The position numbers and the translations under genes are program-made. This document shows, piece by piece, positions 1 through 9,519 of a stretch of 64,000 nt of DNA. Position 1 is the stretch's first letter; each line of letters begins with the position of its first letter. Source of the stretch: Denitratisoma sp. DHT3 (GTDB lineage Bacteria > Pseudomonadota > Gammaproteobacteria > Burkholderiales > Rhodocyclaceae). The notes under the pieces are model-generated. The model was not told the DNA's origin and searched no databases. It saw nothing but the letters and a program-made list of their open reading frames with translations. The stretch spans positions 1,474,047-1,538,046 of the forward strand of contig NZ_CP020914.1 of NCBI RefSeq assembly GCF_007833355.1. Reading direction: 5' to 3'.

Positions 1-1424
1 GCGATGCCGAGCGGGGTAAACAACCGCCCCTCGATACCGGGCAGGACGAACAGCGGCACGAACACCAGAACGATGATCACGGTCGCATAGACGATGGCGG
101 AGCGCACTTCCAGCGTCGCGGCGGCGATGACTTCGGCCACGGGACGCGGCGAATCCATGGTCCGGTTCAGCTTCAGGCGCCGCAGCACGTTCTCCACACC
201 GACTACCGCGTCATCCACCAGCTCGCCGATGGCGATGGCCAGTCCGCCCAGCGTCATGGTGTTGATCGACAGGCCGAAGTAATGGAAGACCAGCGCCGTG
301 ACCAGCAGCGACACCGGAATCGCCATCAGCGAAATCAGCGTGGTGCGCACGTTGAGCAGGAACATGAAGAGGATCACGGCGACCAGGATGGCGCCGTCGC
401 GCAGTGCCTCCTCGACGTTGGTCACCGAGTGCTCGATGAAGTCGGCCTGTTTGAACAGGAAGGACGGCGTCTCGAAACCTTCAGGCAGACTCTTGCCGAG
501 CTCGGTGATCGCCTTCTCGACCTCGCGGGTCAGCTGGACGCTGTCGGCAGCCGGCTGTTTCTGCACCGAGAGGATGACCGCCGGCTTGCCCTTGTAGCTG
601 CCGTCGCCGCGCTTGATGGCCGGCGCCAGTTTCACGTCCGCCACCTGCTTGAGCAGGATCGGCTGGCTGTTCTTCACGCTCACCACCAGATTCTGCAAAT
701 CCTCGATGCGCGAACTGCGGCCGATCTGGCGGATCAGCCATTCGCGGCCCTGGGCTTCGAGAAAGCCGCCGCTGGTGTTGGCGCCGAAGTCGCGCAGCGC
801 GGCTTCCAGCTTCTCGCGCTCGATGCCCAATGCCTGCAACTGCGCCGGTTTGATCTCGACGCGGTATTGCCGCACTTCGCCGCCGATCGGGATGACCTGG
901 GCGACGCCGGGAATCGTCAGCAGTCGTGGACGCATCACCCAGTCCGCGTATTCGCGGACTGTCATCGGGCTGATCTTGTCGGGATCGGCCGGCAACGCAA
1001 TCAGCAGGATTTCGCCCATGATCGACGAGATCGGCCCGAGTTGCGGAACGATGCCGGGTGGCAGGGCTTCGCGCACCAGATTCAGCCGTTCGGCGATCTG
1101 CTGGCGGTTGCGGTAGATGTCCGAACCCCATTCGAACTCGACATAGATGATCGACAGTCCGATCCCCGACACCGAACGCACGCGGGTCACGCCCGGCATG
1201 CCGTTCATGCTCGACTCGACCGGGAAGGTCACCAGTTGTTCGACTTCTTCCGGGGCCATGCCGCCGGCCTCGGTCATCAGCGTTACGGTCGGTTTGTTGA
1301 GATCGGGGAAGACGTCGACCGGCATCTGGCGCAGCGTGATCGCGCCATAGATGATCAGCAGTAGCGAAATGCCGAGAACGATCAGCCGCTGCTTGAGCGC
1401 GGCGTGAATGATGTAGTCAAACAT
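1..1424 (-). CDS. Heavy-metal efflux RND permease, N-terminal part (runs off the window)
   Basis: Inner-membrane proton-driven pump subunit of a tripartite metal exporter. The start at 1424 gives MFDYIIHAALKQRLIVL, a first membrane helix, followed by the HME-RND signatures MPVDVFPDLNKPTV and GGMAPEEVEQLVTFPVE. About 474 residues are visible, through the porter region and into the helices around GELVDDAVVGVEN (the TM4 region that carries the proton-relay acidic residues). The rest lies beyond base 1. The start codon is 1 base after the stop of the adaptor gene, so the two are probably translationally coupled. It resembles the second permease of this window (13989-17150) but is clearly a different paralogue. 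The metal is not certain; CusA/CzcA-like is the safe statement. Confidence 0.93.
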   Translation of the reverse strand, partial: MFDYIIHAALKQRLIVLGISLLLIIYGAITLRQMPVDVFPDLNKPTVTLMTEAGGMAPEEVEQLVTFPVESSMNGMPGVTRVRSVSGIGLSIIYVEFEWGSDIYRNRQQIAERLNLVREALPPGIVPQLGPISSIMGEILLIALPADPDKISPMTVREYADWVMRPRLLTIPGVAQVIPIGGEVRQYRVEIKPAQLQALGIEREKLEAALRDFGANTSGGFLEAQGREWLIRQIGRSSRIEDLQNLVVSVKNSQPILLKQVADVKLAPAIKRGDGSYKGKPAVILSVQKQPAADSVQLTREVEKAITELGKSLPEGFETPSFLFKQADFIEHSVTNVEEALRDGAILVAVILFMFLLNVRTTLISLMAIPVSLLVTALVFHYFGLSINTMTLGGLAIAIGELVDDAVVGVENVLRRLKLNRTMDSPRPVAEVIAAATLEVRSAIVYATVIIVLVFVPLFVLPGIEGRLFTPLGI

Positions 1425-1425
1425 G

Positions 1426-2586
1426 TCAGCGCACCTGCGAGAGCAGTCCGGCGCCGACGGTCACCACGCGGTCACCGTCATGCAGGCCATCGAGGATGGC
1501 GACGTTGGCGGCATCGAGCGACTGGTGCCGAATCTTGCGGGCCACGAAACGCTCAGCCTCGGTATGGACCCAGACCGCCGTCTCGCCAGCGCCGACTTTT
1601 GTCAGCGCCGTCCGGGGCGCGGTTGCGCCCTTGACGCCTTGCTCGGTACGGGCGATCACTTTGACCGGCTGACCAACGGCGACTGCCGCATTCCGGTTGG
1701 TAATGCGAAACAGCAGGGGCAAAGCCTGTTCGCGCAGTTGCTGGCCGCCGCCGACGAACTTGAGTTCCAGCGCCGTCTGGTCCGCCAGGGCGCTGGCGGA
1801 AACCAGCGTCTTGGCGATGCCGACGTCGTAGGCCAGCGCTTCCACGGCAAGACGGGCAGGATCGACGATCTCGAACAACACATCTTTGGCATCGACCACC
1901 TGTCCGGCCAGCAGATGATGAGAGGCGCTGACGATGCCGGCCACCGGCGCCACCAGCGGCTCGGCGGAGTCGATGCTGGCGCGGACGTAAGCGCGCCGTT
2001 GCTGCAAAGCGCTGTGCTCGATGCGCGCGGCCTCGATCTCTTTCTGCGGCACGGCGCCTTCGAGTTGCTCAAAACGTTTCATCTTGCCCTCGGCGATGGC
2101 CAGTTGCGCTTCGAGTTCGGCAAGGCTGGCCTTCTGGTTGCCGCGCTCGATGGCGCCGCTGACCGGGCGCAGGTAGGCCAGGACTTCGCCCTTGACAACT
2201 TTTCTTCCGGCCGTCGGCATGCCTTTCGGGCCGGGAATCACGCTGCCGGCGAACATGGCCTGGACCCGGCCGCTGGTTTCCGGATCGGGAATGATCCGGC
2301 CGTTCAGTTCGACCGTTGCCGCCAGTTCGGCGATGCGCACCGGCTGGGTGCGCAAACCTAGCTGACGTTGCACCGGCTTCGGCACGAACAGGCTGCCGTC
2401 GGCCAGCCGCTGGGGCGCTGCGGCCACCCCGGCTGCACCCATCGTTCCCGCCACCGACACGGCGGCAGGCGCCTTCTTCTTGGCGTCCTGGCTGTGATCT
2501 TCGTCACCGTGAGCCAAGGCTGTTCCCGTGACCAACCCCAGAGCCAGTGCGGCCACCAGACTATGCATATCAATTTTGCGCATCAT
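1426..2586 (-). CDS. Efflux RND periplasmic adaptor (HlyD/CusB-type)
   Basis: Membrane-fusion protein linking the RND permease to the outer-membrane channel, 386 residues. I chose the ATG at 2586 because an AAAGGGAT ribosome site lies just upstream and a signal peptide (MMRKIDMHSLVAALALGL..TALAHG) follows; the longer reading frame to 2691 has no such features. The mature N-terminus has a metal-binding-looking HGDEDH stretch. A barrel-sandwich half motif is visible around GEVLAYLRPV and a helical hairpin around LAELEAQLAIAEGKMKRFEQ. The start overlaps the upstream stop (TGATG) and the stop is 1 base from the permease start: a tight four-gene operon. Confidence 0.92.
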   Translation of the reverse strand: MMRKIDMHSLVAALALGLVTGTALAHGDEDHSQDAKKKAPAAVSVAGTMGAAGVAAAPQRLADGSLFVPKPVQRQLGLRTQPVRIAELAATVELNGRIIPDPETSGRVQAMFAGSVIPGPKGMPTAGRKVVKGEVLAYLRPVSGAIERGNQKASLAELEAQLAIAEGKMKRFEQLEGAVPQKEIEAARIEHSALQQRRAYVRASIDSAEPLVAPVAGIVSASHHLLAGQVVDAKDVLFEIVDPARLAVEALAYDVGIAKTLVSASALADQTALELKFVGGGQQLREQALPLLFRITNRNAAVAVGQPVKVIARTEQGVKGATAPRTALTKVGAGETAVWVHTEAERFVARKIRHQSLDAANVAILDGLHDGDRVVTVGAGLLSQVR

Positions 2587-3119
2587 CAAATCCCTTTCTT
2601 GGCGCGCCCGTGGCCCCATATGCGACGCCGAACGACAAACAATATTCCGGTGACCAGAAGCAAGACTCCGGACAGCGCCCAGACGACCCACTCGCTCCAG
2701 CCGTGCGTATGCACCACGTTGGCCACGGACGCGGAGGTATCCAGCGTGGCGGTAAGAAGATCGACGCTATCGCCGGCCTCGACGCTGATGGTCAGCGGAT
2801 GCTTGGCCGGCGGCAGGGGTGTGGCGACATCGAGCACATAGGTTCCGGGCGCGGTTTCGCTGGCCACGCCCTTCAGCCCCGCACCCTCGATCTCCACCTT
2901 GGCCTGTGCCACGGGTTCGTTGCTGGCGAAGCGATCCACATACACCACCAGCTTTTTGCCTTCGAGCGAGGTAACAACCTCGAACTCCTCGGTCGCGGCG
3001 GCGGCACGTGGCTCGACCGCCTGGGTGACGGACGGCGGCGGTGCGCCGTGGTCCTCCCCGCCGTGGCCGAAGGCCGAAAAAGCTACGGAAAATAGAGCAA
3101 CGGCAACGGCATGTCTCAC
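2586..3119 (-). CDS. Small exported membrane-anchored protein of the metal efflux operon
   Basis: A 177-residue protein of unknown function. It starts at a GTG that overlaps the stop of the outer-membrane factor gene (GTGA). It has a signal peptide, then HGGEDHGAPPP (His/acidic, possible metal ligands), a beta-rich periplasmic domain (about 40-130) and one C-terminal helix (WVVWALSGVLLLVTGILFVV) followed by a basic cytoplasmic tail. Its position between channel and adaptor genes, with overlapping start and stop at both ends, says it is co-produced with the pump. It could be a periplasmic metal-binding or assembly factor; no catalytic motif is visible. Confidence 0.8.
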   Translation of the reverse strand: MRHAVAVALFSVAFSAFGHGGEDHGAPPPSVTQAVEPRAAAATEEFEVVTSLEGKKLVVYVDRFASNEPVAQAKVEIEGAGLKGVASETAPGTYVLDVATPLPPAKHPLTISVEAGDSVDLLTATLDTSASVANVVHTHGWSEWVVWALSGVLLLVTGILFVVRRRIWGHGRAKKGI

Positions 3120-4366
3120 GGCAACACTCCCTGAGCTTGGTTTAATCGCGATATCGCGGCGGCGCGGGCCACACGCTGACGGTCGAAAAATGCATCCGCA
3201 TCGAAGGCGGCGGCCCGGATGCGCAGCAAGGTTGCCAGATCGGATTCGCCCAGCGAAAAGGCTTTCTCGGCAAGACGCAGGTTCTCGGCCGAAAGTTGAC
3301 GGCGTTCCTGCGCCATGGCCAGTTGGCGTTCCGCTGCCTGCAAATTGCGTTGTGCGCGCTCCGCGTCGAGCCGGACCCGGGTCTGAGTACGCAGCAGTTC
3401 GGCATCGGCCTGGTTCGCCTCGGCCTGTGCCGCCGATGTTTCCCGGCGCACTTGGGAACCGGAGGAGAACGGAATCTTGAGCTTGATGCCGACGCTGTTG
3501 GAGTAGGCTTCGGCGAAGTCGCCGCGCTCGCGTACAACCCGCAGCGCCAACTCCGGCGCGGCACGGCGCGATTCATCCGCGACCTGGACGCGCGCACGGG
3601 CGCTGCGTGCGACGGCGGCGGTAGACGTCAGCAATGGATGCGTTTCGGCTGAGTCGCCAGCCTCACCGACAACTCGCCGCGTCGTCGGCGACTCTTCGTC
3701 CAGAATCTTCGGGGCGGGAGAACCGATCAGGGTTTGCACGGCCTGCTCGGCCTGGAGCAGTGTCGCTTCCGTCTCAACCAACTCGGCACTCGCGGCATGG
3801 GTCTCGGTTTGCGCGAGGTTGGCGTCGATCCGCGACAGTTCGCCAACCTTGTAGCGCCGCATGACGTCGGTTTCCAGCGCACGGGCGGTTTCCAGGCGAC
3901 GTGCCGCCAATATCCTGGCGCTGCGTGCCGTCGCCAGCGCCCACCACGCTTCCCGCAATTCGCCGCTGACCTCCAAGCGCACGGCAGAACGTCGGGCAAC
4001 GGCTTCGTCGATGCGGCTTGCGGCCTCGGCTTCACGCGCTGCTTTCTGGCCGGGCAGCCACAGCGGCACCGCCAGTTCGACCTCATATTCCTGCTTACCC
4101 TGATTGCGGTTGAACCGGTCGTTCAGGTTGCCGATGCTGACCGAGCCGGGCTCGGGCGTCAGTCCGGTCGCGACATCCTGCGCAGCGCGCGCTTCGGCCT
4201 CGCGGGCATCCAGTCCCGCCGCCTGGGGATTCAAACGCCAGGCCTGTTCCACGGCGATCGCCAGTCCGGATTTCGGCGTTTCTGCCGCTTGCACGGAAAG
4301 ACCGGCAAGCAGCCCGGCGGCGCACACCGCCATCAGTTTCAGTTGGCGAGAGACGATGGCTTTCAT
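3116..4366 (-). CDS. TolC/CzcC-family outer-membrane efflux protein
   Basis: Outer-membrane channel of the tripartite metal exporter, 416 residues. The ATG at 4366 begins MKAIVSRQLKLMAVCAAGLL..SVQAAE, a signal peptide; the frame remains open upstream to 4486 but that part looks non-coding. Two long OEP repeats rich in Ala/Glu/Arg heptads are visible (about 60-220 and 260-410), ending in RLNQAQGVLP. It is the first gene of the operon 4366 to below 1 and faces the two-component regulator across a 220-bp divergent promoter region. Confidence 0.9.
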   Translation of the reverse strand: MKAIVSRQLKLMAVCAAGLLAGLSVQAAETPKSGLAIAVEQAWRLNPQAAGLDAREAEARAAQDVATGLTPEPGSVSIGNLNDRFNRNQGKQEYEVELAVPLWLPGQKAAREAEAASRIDEAVARRSAVRLEVSGELREAWWALATARSARILAARRLETARALETDVMRRYKVGELSRIDANLAQTETHAASAELVETEATLLQAEQAVQTLIGSPAPKILDEESPTTRRVVGEAGDSAETHPLLTSTAAVARSARARVQVADESRRAAPELALRVVRERGDFAEAYSNSVGIKLKIPFSSGSQVRRETSAAQAEANQADAELLRTQTRVRLDAERAQRNLQAAERQLAMAQERRQLSAENLRLAEKAFSLGESDLATLLRIRAAAFDADAFFDRQRVARAAAISRLNQAQGVLP

Positions 4367-4506
4367 GTCTGTCGCGAAGAGAGGGGCAGGAATACGCGAC
4401 GGCTTGCGGCGTCCTGACGATTTTGAGTATGAGTTTCCACAGCATTCGCTCCTTTTCGACGATGAGCGAATTCTGCGCAACCTCACCTAACGTCATGCTG
4501 ACCGCC

Positions 4507-4526
4507 AGATTACATTTCGGTAATCT
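4507..4526. promoter_or_regulatory. Inverted repeat, probable response-regulator box between efflux operon and two-component genes
   Basis: A perfect 7-bp inverted repeat, AGATTAC-N6-GTAATCT, in the divergent intergenic region. The core TTAC-N6-GTAA resembles boxes bound by CopR/CzcR/CusR-type metal response regulators, and it sits where one operator could serve both the efflux operon and the regulator's own promoter. Binding is inferred. Confidence 0.6.
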
Positions 4527-4586
4527 TGCGGGATTGCCCATGTTGCCAGCGCAGAATGGCGCAAATCGCAACACGGGAGAATGCAC

Positions 4587-5264
4587 ATGAAAATACTGGT
4601 CGTCGAAGACGAGATCAAAACCGGGGATTACCTGAGGCAAGGCCTGGCCGAGGCCGGGTTCGTCGTTGACCTGGCACGCGATGGCCTGGATGGACTGCAT
4701 CTCGCGCTGACGGATGCCTATGACCTGGCGATACTGGATGTCATGCTGCCCGGCATCGATGGCTGGGCAGTGCTGCAGGGCATTCGCAAGGCCGGCAAGG
4801 ACATGCCGGTGTTGTTCCTGACGGCCCGCGACCAGGTGCAGGACCGCGTGCATGGCCTGGAACTGGGGGCCGACGATTACATGGTCAAGCCATTCGCCTT
4901 CGCGGAACTGTTGGCGCGTGTGCGCATCCATCTGCGGCGCGGTAACAAGGCGAAGGAGTCCGAGTATCTACGCATCGCCGATCTCGAACTCGACCTGATG
5001 CGGCGTCGTGTCACACGATCCGGCAAGCGCATTGATCTGACCGCCAAGGAATTCGCCTTGCTGGAACTGCTGCTGCGTCGCCAGGGCGAAGTGTTACCAC
5101 GCTCGCTGATTGCCTCGCAGGTCTGGGACATGAACTTCGACAGCGATTCCAACGTGATCGAAGTTGCGATGCGCCGCCTTCGAGCAAAAGTCGACGATCC
5201 CTACGAACCCAAGCTGATCCGCACCGTTCGCGGTATGGGTTATGTGCTGGAGATCACTGAGTGA
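4587..5264 (+). CDS. OmpR-family heavy-metal response regulator (CusR/CzcR/CopR-type)
   Basis: DNA-binding response regulator of 225 residues. The receiver domain begins MKILVVEDE, has the phospho-acceptor Asp at about 51 (ILDVMLPG) and the conserved Lys in MVKPFAF; a C-terminal winged helix ends with [11 protein letters not shown]. An ATG six bases earlier (4581) is possible, but GGGAGA directly abuts it, whereas 4587 leaves a normal spacing. The stop overlaps the kinase GTG start (GTGA), so the pair is coupled. It lies divergent from the efflux operon and most likely activates it on metal exposure. Confidence 0.92.
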   Translation: MKILVVEDEIKTGDYLRQGLAEAGFVVDLARDGLDGLHLALTDAYDLAILDVMLPGIDGWAVLQGIRKAGKDMPVLFLTARDQVQDRVHGLELGADDYMVKPFAFAELLARVRIHLRRGNKAKESEYLRIADLELDLMRRRVTRSGKRIDLTAKEFALLELLLRRQGEVLPRSLIASQVWDMNFDSDSNVIEVAMRRLRAKVDDPYEPKLIRTVRGMGYVLEITE

Positions 5265-6655
5265 AGCCTGCCGGACGCAAATCCATCACTTTCCGACTGA
5301 CGCTGCTGTTCGCTTCGGCGTCGACCGTCGTCCTGCTCGCGCTTGGGCTGTTGATCGGCAATTCGGTCGAGCACCATTTCGAAGAGCAGGACATGGAGGT
5401 GCTGAACGGAAAACTGGAACTGGCCAGATACGCACTGGAAAAGGTGCATTCGCAAAGCGATCTGGATGCCGTGCCGCAACAACTGGATGACTCCCTGGTG
5501 GGGCATCACGGGCTGGCGGTCGTAGTGGTGGCGCCATCGGGGCAAACCCTGTTCGTCACCAGCGGAGCCGAGTTTCCGCAAACCTTGCTTGCGCGAACTT
5601 CCGAAATTGAAAGCACGCGTCCGATCATCTGGAAATCGAAGGATGGCGTACCGCTGCGCGGGATTTCAGAAATGGTCCGAACCGGCATCAAGGGGGCAAG
5701 ACCAGCCGTCGTTGCCGTGGCGACGGACATCTCCCACCACGAACATTTCATGAGCTCGTTCCGGACCACGCTATGGTCGGTTGTCGTCCTCGCCGCGTTC
5801 ATCACCGGGCTGCTCGGCTGGATGGCGGCCAGGCGCGGGCTGGCGCCCTTGCACGCGATCAAACAGGAGGCCGCGGCCATTACGGCGGATCGACTGCATT
5901 CCCGACTGCCGACCGAATCTATCCCGGTCGAGCTGGTGGATCTGGCCGAAACGCTGAACCAGATGCTGGCCCGCCTGGAGGATTCCTTCCGGCGCTTGTC
6001 GGATTTTTCTTCGGACATCGCCCACGAGTTGCGAACACCGGTCAGCAACCTGCTGACGCAGACCCAGGTCATGCTGTCGCGTGCCAGGACGATAGATGAG
6101 TACCAGGATGTTCTTGCGTCCAACGCCGAGGAACTGGAACGCATGGCGAAAATGATCGCCGACATGCTGTTCCTCGCCAAGGCCGACAACGACCTGGTGG
6201 TTCCCAATCTCGAAGCCGTCGATCTTCGGGCAGAGGCGGAAGGACTGGCGTCATTCTATGAGGCGGTCGCCGACGAGAACGGCGTCACCTTGTCTGTCGA
6301 CGGAAGCGCCACCGTCAGTGGAGATCGCCTGATGCTGCGCCGAGCGATGGGCAATTTGCTATCAAATGCCTTCGGGCATACACCCCGAGGGGGTTATGTG
6401 CGAATTCAGATTGGCATCAATGACGATCAAATGGCAACGATCCGGGTTGAAAATTCTGGTGAAACGATCTCGCCTGAACATCTGCCGCGTCTCTTCGACC
6501 GGTTCTACCGGGCCGATCCTTCCCGAAAACGCCTTGCGGATGGGGTCGGGCTAGGGCTGGCGATCACACGCTCGATTATCCAAGCACATGGTGGCATTGC
6601 GTCAGTTCGGTCAACCGCTGGCGTCACTACGTTTGAACTGCAAATTCCGGTCTAG
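5261..6655 (+). CDS. Heavy-metal sensor histidine kinase (CusS/CzcS-type)
   Basis: Membrane sensor kinase, 464 residues. An N-terminal helix ([20 protein letters not shown]) is followed by a periplasmic sensor domain of about 130 residues, a second helix near 170-190, a HAMP domain and a HisKA box with the phospho-acceptor His in [15 protein letters not shown] (about residue 255). The HATPase_c domain shows the N box in [16 protein letters not shown] and the glycine loop [11 protein letters not shown]. It starts at GTG with a 4-bp overlap of the response regulator. Family membership is clear; the metal sensed cannot be read from the sequence. Confidence 0.92.
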   Translation: MKPAGRKSITFRLTLLFASASTVVLLALGLLIGNSVEHHFEEQDMEVLNGKLELARYALEKVHSQSDLDAVPQQLDDSLVGHHGLAVVVVAPSGQTLFVTSGAEFPQTLLARTSEIESTRPIIWKSKDGVPLRGISEMVRTGIKGARPAVVAVATDISHHEHFMSSFRTTLWSVVVLAAFITGLLGWMAARRGLAPLHAIKQEAAAITADRLHSRLPTESIPVELVDLAETLNQMLARLEDSFRRLSDFSSDIAHELRTPVSNLLTQTQVMLSRARTIDEYQDVLASNAEELERMAKMIADMLFLAKADNDLVVPNLEAVDLRAEAEGLASFYEAVADENGVTLSVDGSATVSGDRLMLRRAMGNLLSNAFGHTPRGGYVRIQIGINDDQMATIRVENSGETISPEHLPRLFDRFYRADPSRKRLADGVGLGLAITRSIIQAHGGIASVRSTAGVTTFELQIPV

Positions 6656-6722
6656 CGTTTCACAAACGGCTATTCGTTGGCAATGTTTTCTGGCCGGAAC
6701 CGTATCACTGACGTCTGGGTTG

Positions 6723-7190
6723 CTACGCTTCATCGCCCTGTTTTCCGCCTTTGTGGACACTCCGCACGTGGCCGACGTTCTTCACCGACGTCTTTCTGGA
6801 ATTCTGCGTCAGTTCATTGAGGATTCCACAGTGCTCGGCGTCGCGCGCTTCCTGGCAAAGGTCGCGCAGGTCCCGTAGCTGGCGCTCCAGTTGCCGTAGT
6901 TCTCGAATACGGCTGCTAACGTGGCCGACATGCTGATCGAGCAGTTCATTGACCGCGCCGCAGTTCTCCGCCGGCGAGTCCTTGAAGCGCAACAGGACTC
7001 GAATGTCGTCAAGCGTCATGTCCAGACTGCGGCAATTGCGAATGAAGGACAGCCGCTCGGCGTGGGCATTGCCATACACGCGGAAGTTCCCCTCCGTGCG
7101 AGCGGTTTCCGGCAGTAAGCCCTCATGCTCGTAATAGCGAATAGTCTCGACTTGCGTCCCGGTCAACCGGGCAAGCTCTCCGATTTTCAT
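6723..7190 (-). CDS. cadR: MerR-family Cd/Pb-responsive regulator (CadR/PbrR-type)
   Basis: Metal-sensing activator of 155 residues starting MKIGELARLTGTQVETIRYY at 7190; the frame upstream is open but lies outside the MerR fold. A winged helix-turn-helix (1-70) is followed by a long dimerisation helix. Cysteines at about 77 (ENCG), 112 (LCQEA) and 121 (EHCG) match the metal-binding cysteines of the CadR/PbrR group. The C-terminus has several His (VGHVRSVHKGG), seen in CadR proteins. It is divergent from the P-type ATPase, with the classic MerR-type promoter between them. CadR versus PbrR naming is a matter of degree. Confidence 0.92.
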   Translation of the reverse strand: MKIGELARLTGTQVETIRYYEHEGLLPETARTEGNFRVYGNAHAERLSFIRNCRSLDMTLDDIRVLLRFKDSPAENCGAVNELLDQHVGHVSSRIRELRQLERQLRDLRDLCQEARDAEHCGILNELTQNSRKTSVKNVGHVRSVHKGGKQGDEA

Positions 7191-7251
7191 GTGTATGACG
7201 CCCCCCTTCAACATTCGCAAACAACCCGTCCGGCGCATGGATTGTAACCAC

Positions 7252-7282
7252 TTGACTCTATAGCCGCTATAGGGTTTTAAAT
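7252..7282 (+). promoter_or_regulatory. MerR-type cadA/pbrA promoter with 19-bp spacer and dyad operator
   Basis: TTGACT (7252-7257) and TTAAAT (7277-7282) are 19 bp apart, the over-long spacing that MerR regulators correct by DNA distortion. Between them lies the dyad ACTCTATAGCCGCTATAGGG, close to the known cadA/pbrA operators. It is read towards the ATPase gene. Confidence 0.85.
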
Positions 7283-7305
7283 GAAGGCTCTTCAGGAGAA
7301 ACATC

Positions 7306-9519
7306 ATGACGCAGCCTTCACCACACTATCAAGCTCAGGCGGAATCAACGTGTGGATGCGCTCGCGGATGTTCAGCGGTAGCCCCGGCGGCAAACGTCGA
7401 GCCAACCCGAACCGGCGCAACGGTATTGCTGATTCCGACGATGGATTGTCCCTCCGAGGAAAACGACATCCGGCGCGCCTTGGGGGCCATCGAGGGAATC
7501 CGTTCCCTCGGCTTCCAGCTGTCGGCGCGCACGCTGAGCATCGATGCCGGCGAAGATGCGATCGCGGAAGCGATAGCCGCCATTCGCCGGGCTGGATTCG
7601 AGCCCAAGGCGGTAACACAGGATTCCGCCGGGGTTTCTCCTTTGCATCCCTCTGGCATGGGCTCTGGCTTCGGGCGGGTAGTGCTGGCGTTGCTGCTGGC
7701 CATTGGCGCGGAAGCGCTGGACTATTTCGCACCCGACACCGTGCTCCTCAAGGGGCTGGGCATGGCGATGGCCGCCGCCGCAATAAGTCTGTCGGGGTTT
7801 TCGACCTACAGCAAGGGCTTGGCGGCACTGCGGCGCGGACAGTTGAACATGAACGCGTTGATGGGCGTCGCGGTAACCGGCGCATTCCTCATTGGCCAAT
7901 GGCCCGAGGCGGCCATGGTCATGGCCCTGTACGCCCTTGCCGAGCTGATCGAGGCGCGTTCCGTGGATCGGGCACGCAATGCGATCAAGAGTCTGCTGTC
8001 GCTGACACCGGATACCGCCGAAGTTCGACAAGCCGACGGGCAATGGCGTGAGCTTGCCGCCGCTAAGGTGGCGCTTGGGGAAACAGCCCGGGTCAAGCCG
8101 GGAGCCCGCATTCCTCTCGATGGCCGGGTGACAGCGGGCAACAGCGCCGTCAATCAGGCACCGGTGACCGGCGAAAGCATTCCGGTCGACAAGACGATTG
8201 GCGATCCGGTCTTCGCCGGCACCATCAACAAGACCGGCATCCTGGAGTTCGAAGTCACGGCCGCCGCCGACAACACCACCTTGGCCCGGATCATCCATGC
8301 GGTCGAGCAGGCCCAGGGAACGCGCGCGCCGACCCAGCGTTTCGTCGATCGCTTCGCGGCCATCTACACGCCCGCCGTTTTCCTTGTCGCGGTGGCCGTG
8401 GCTGCGCTTGGCCCCTGGCTATTCGACTGGGGCTGGACACAGTCGCTCTACAAGGCGTTGGTGCTGCTGGTCATTGCCTGTCCCTGCGCGCTGGTGATCG
8501 CCACCCCGGTTACCGTGGTCAGCGGGCTGGCCGCAGCGGCGCGACGCGGCATTCTGATCAAGGGCGGCGTCTACCTAGAAGAGGCCCGCAAATTGCGCGC
8601 GATTGCCCTGGACAAGACGGGCACCATCACCGAGGGTAAACCGCGCCTGGTAGCGACCGAGGTACTGCCGTCATCCGTGCCGGAATCGCAGGTTCTTTTT
8701 TGGGCGGCAAGCCTGGCCGGGCACTCCGATCATCCGGTGGCGAAGGCGATCGCCAGCGGTCTGAATCTGCCGGAATACGGCCTGACCGATTTCGTTGCTC
8801 TGGCTGGACGCGGAGTTGAGGCGCGCACCGATGGTCGCAAGATGACCCTGGGCAACCATCGCTTGATCGAGGAGCGAGGCCTGTGCAGCGCCGAGATCGA
8901 GGCCCGCTTGAACATTCATGAAACGCAAGGCCGCAGCGTGACGCTGTTGGCATCGGAACAGCAGGTGCTGGCAATCTTCGCGGTAGCCGACACCATCAAG
9001 GAAAGCTCGCGCGAGGCATTGGCTGAGCTGCATCAGCTCGGCGTCGCTTCCGTGATGCTGACCGGCGACAACAGTGCGACGGCCGGCACGATCGCCAAAC
9101 AGGCGGGCATCGACGATGCGCGCGGCAACCTGCTGCCCGAGGACAAGCTGACGGCCATCGAGGAAATGCAGCGCCGCTATGGCGCTACGGCGATGACCGG
9201 GGATGGTATCAACGATGCGCCGGCACTGGCCCGTGCCGACATCGGCGTGGCTATGGGGGCGGCGGGCACGGATACGGCCATGGAAGCGGCCGATGTGGTG
9301 ATCATGAACGACGATCTGCGACGCATCCCGGAAACCATCCGTCTATCCCGGAGCGTGCATTCCATTCTCTGGCAGAACATCGTGCTGGCCTTGGGTATCA
9401 AGGCGGTATTCATGGTGCTGGCGATTGCTGGCAGCGCCACCATGTGGATGGCGGTGTTCGCCGACATGGGGGCCAGCCTGCTGGTGGTATTCAACGGATT
9501 GAGATTGCTGCGGCGATGA
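7306..9519 (+). CDS. cadA: Cd/Zn/Pb-exporting P1B-type ATPase (CadA/PbrA/ZntA family)
   Basis: Inner-membrane ATP-driven exporter of soft divalent cations, 737 residues. The N-terminus carries a Cys cluster (STCGCARGCS) and one HMA-like domain with MDCPSEE, the variant found in beta- and gammaproteobacterial Cd/Pb/Zn pumps where the second Cys is replaced. Further on are the intramembrane CPC motif in IACPCAL (about residue 392), the phosphorylation site DKTGTIT (about 436) and the hinge TGDGINDAPA. An AGGAG ribosome site precedes the ATG. It is transcribed from the MerR-type promoter and overlaps the PAP2-LspA gene by ATGA. Confidence 0.95.
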   Translation: MTQPSPHYQAQAESTCGCARGCSAVAPAANVEPTRTGATVLLIPTMDCPSEENDIRRALGAIEGIRSLGFQLSARTLSIDAGEDAIAEAIAAIRRAGFEPKAVTQDSAGVSPLHPSGMGSGFGRVVLALLLAIGAEALDYFAPDTVLLKGLGMAMAAAAISLSGFSTYSKGLAALRRGQLNMNALMGVAVTGAFLIGQWPEAAMVMALYALAELIEARSVDRARNAIKSLLSLTPDTAEVRQADGQWRELAAAKVALGETARVKPGARIPLDGRVTAGNSAVNQAPVTGESIPVDKTIGDPVFAGTINKTGILEFEVTAAADNTTLARIIHAVEQAQGTRAPTQRFVDRFAAIYTPAVFLVAVAVAALGPWLFDWGWTQSLYKALVLLVIACPCALVIATPVTVVSGLAAAARRGILIKGGVYLEEARKLRAIALDKTGTITEGKPRLVATEVLPSSVPESQVLFWAASLAGHSDHPVAKAIASGLNLPEYGLTDFVALAGRGVEARTDGRKMTLGNHRLIEERGLCSAEIEARLNIHETQGRSVTLLASEQQVLAIFAVADTIKESSREALAELHQLGVASVMLTGDNSATAGTIAKQAGIDDARGNLLPEDKLTAIEEMQRRYGATAMTGDGINDAPALARADIGVAMGAAGTDTAMEAADVVIMNDDLRRIPETIRLSRSVHSILWQNIVLALGIKAVFMVLAIAGSATMWMAVFADMGASLLVVFNGLRLLRR

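Noticed and set aside
1-1424. Plus-strand frames at 282-1364 and 613-1116
   Set aside because: They are antisense of the RND permease, whose minus-strand frame gives the full HME-RND signature.
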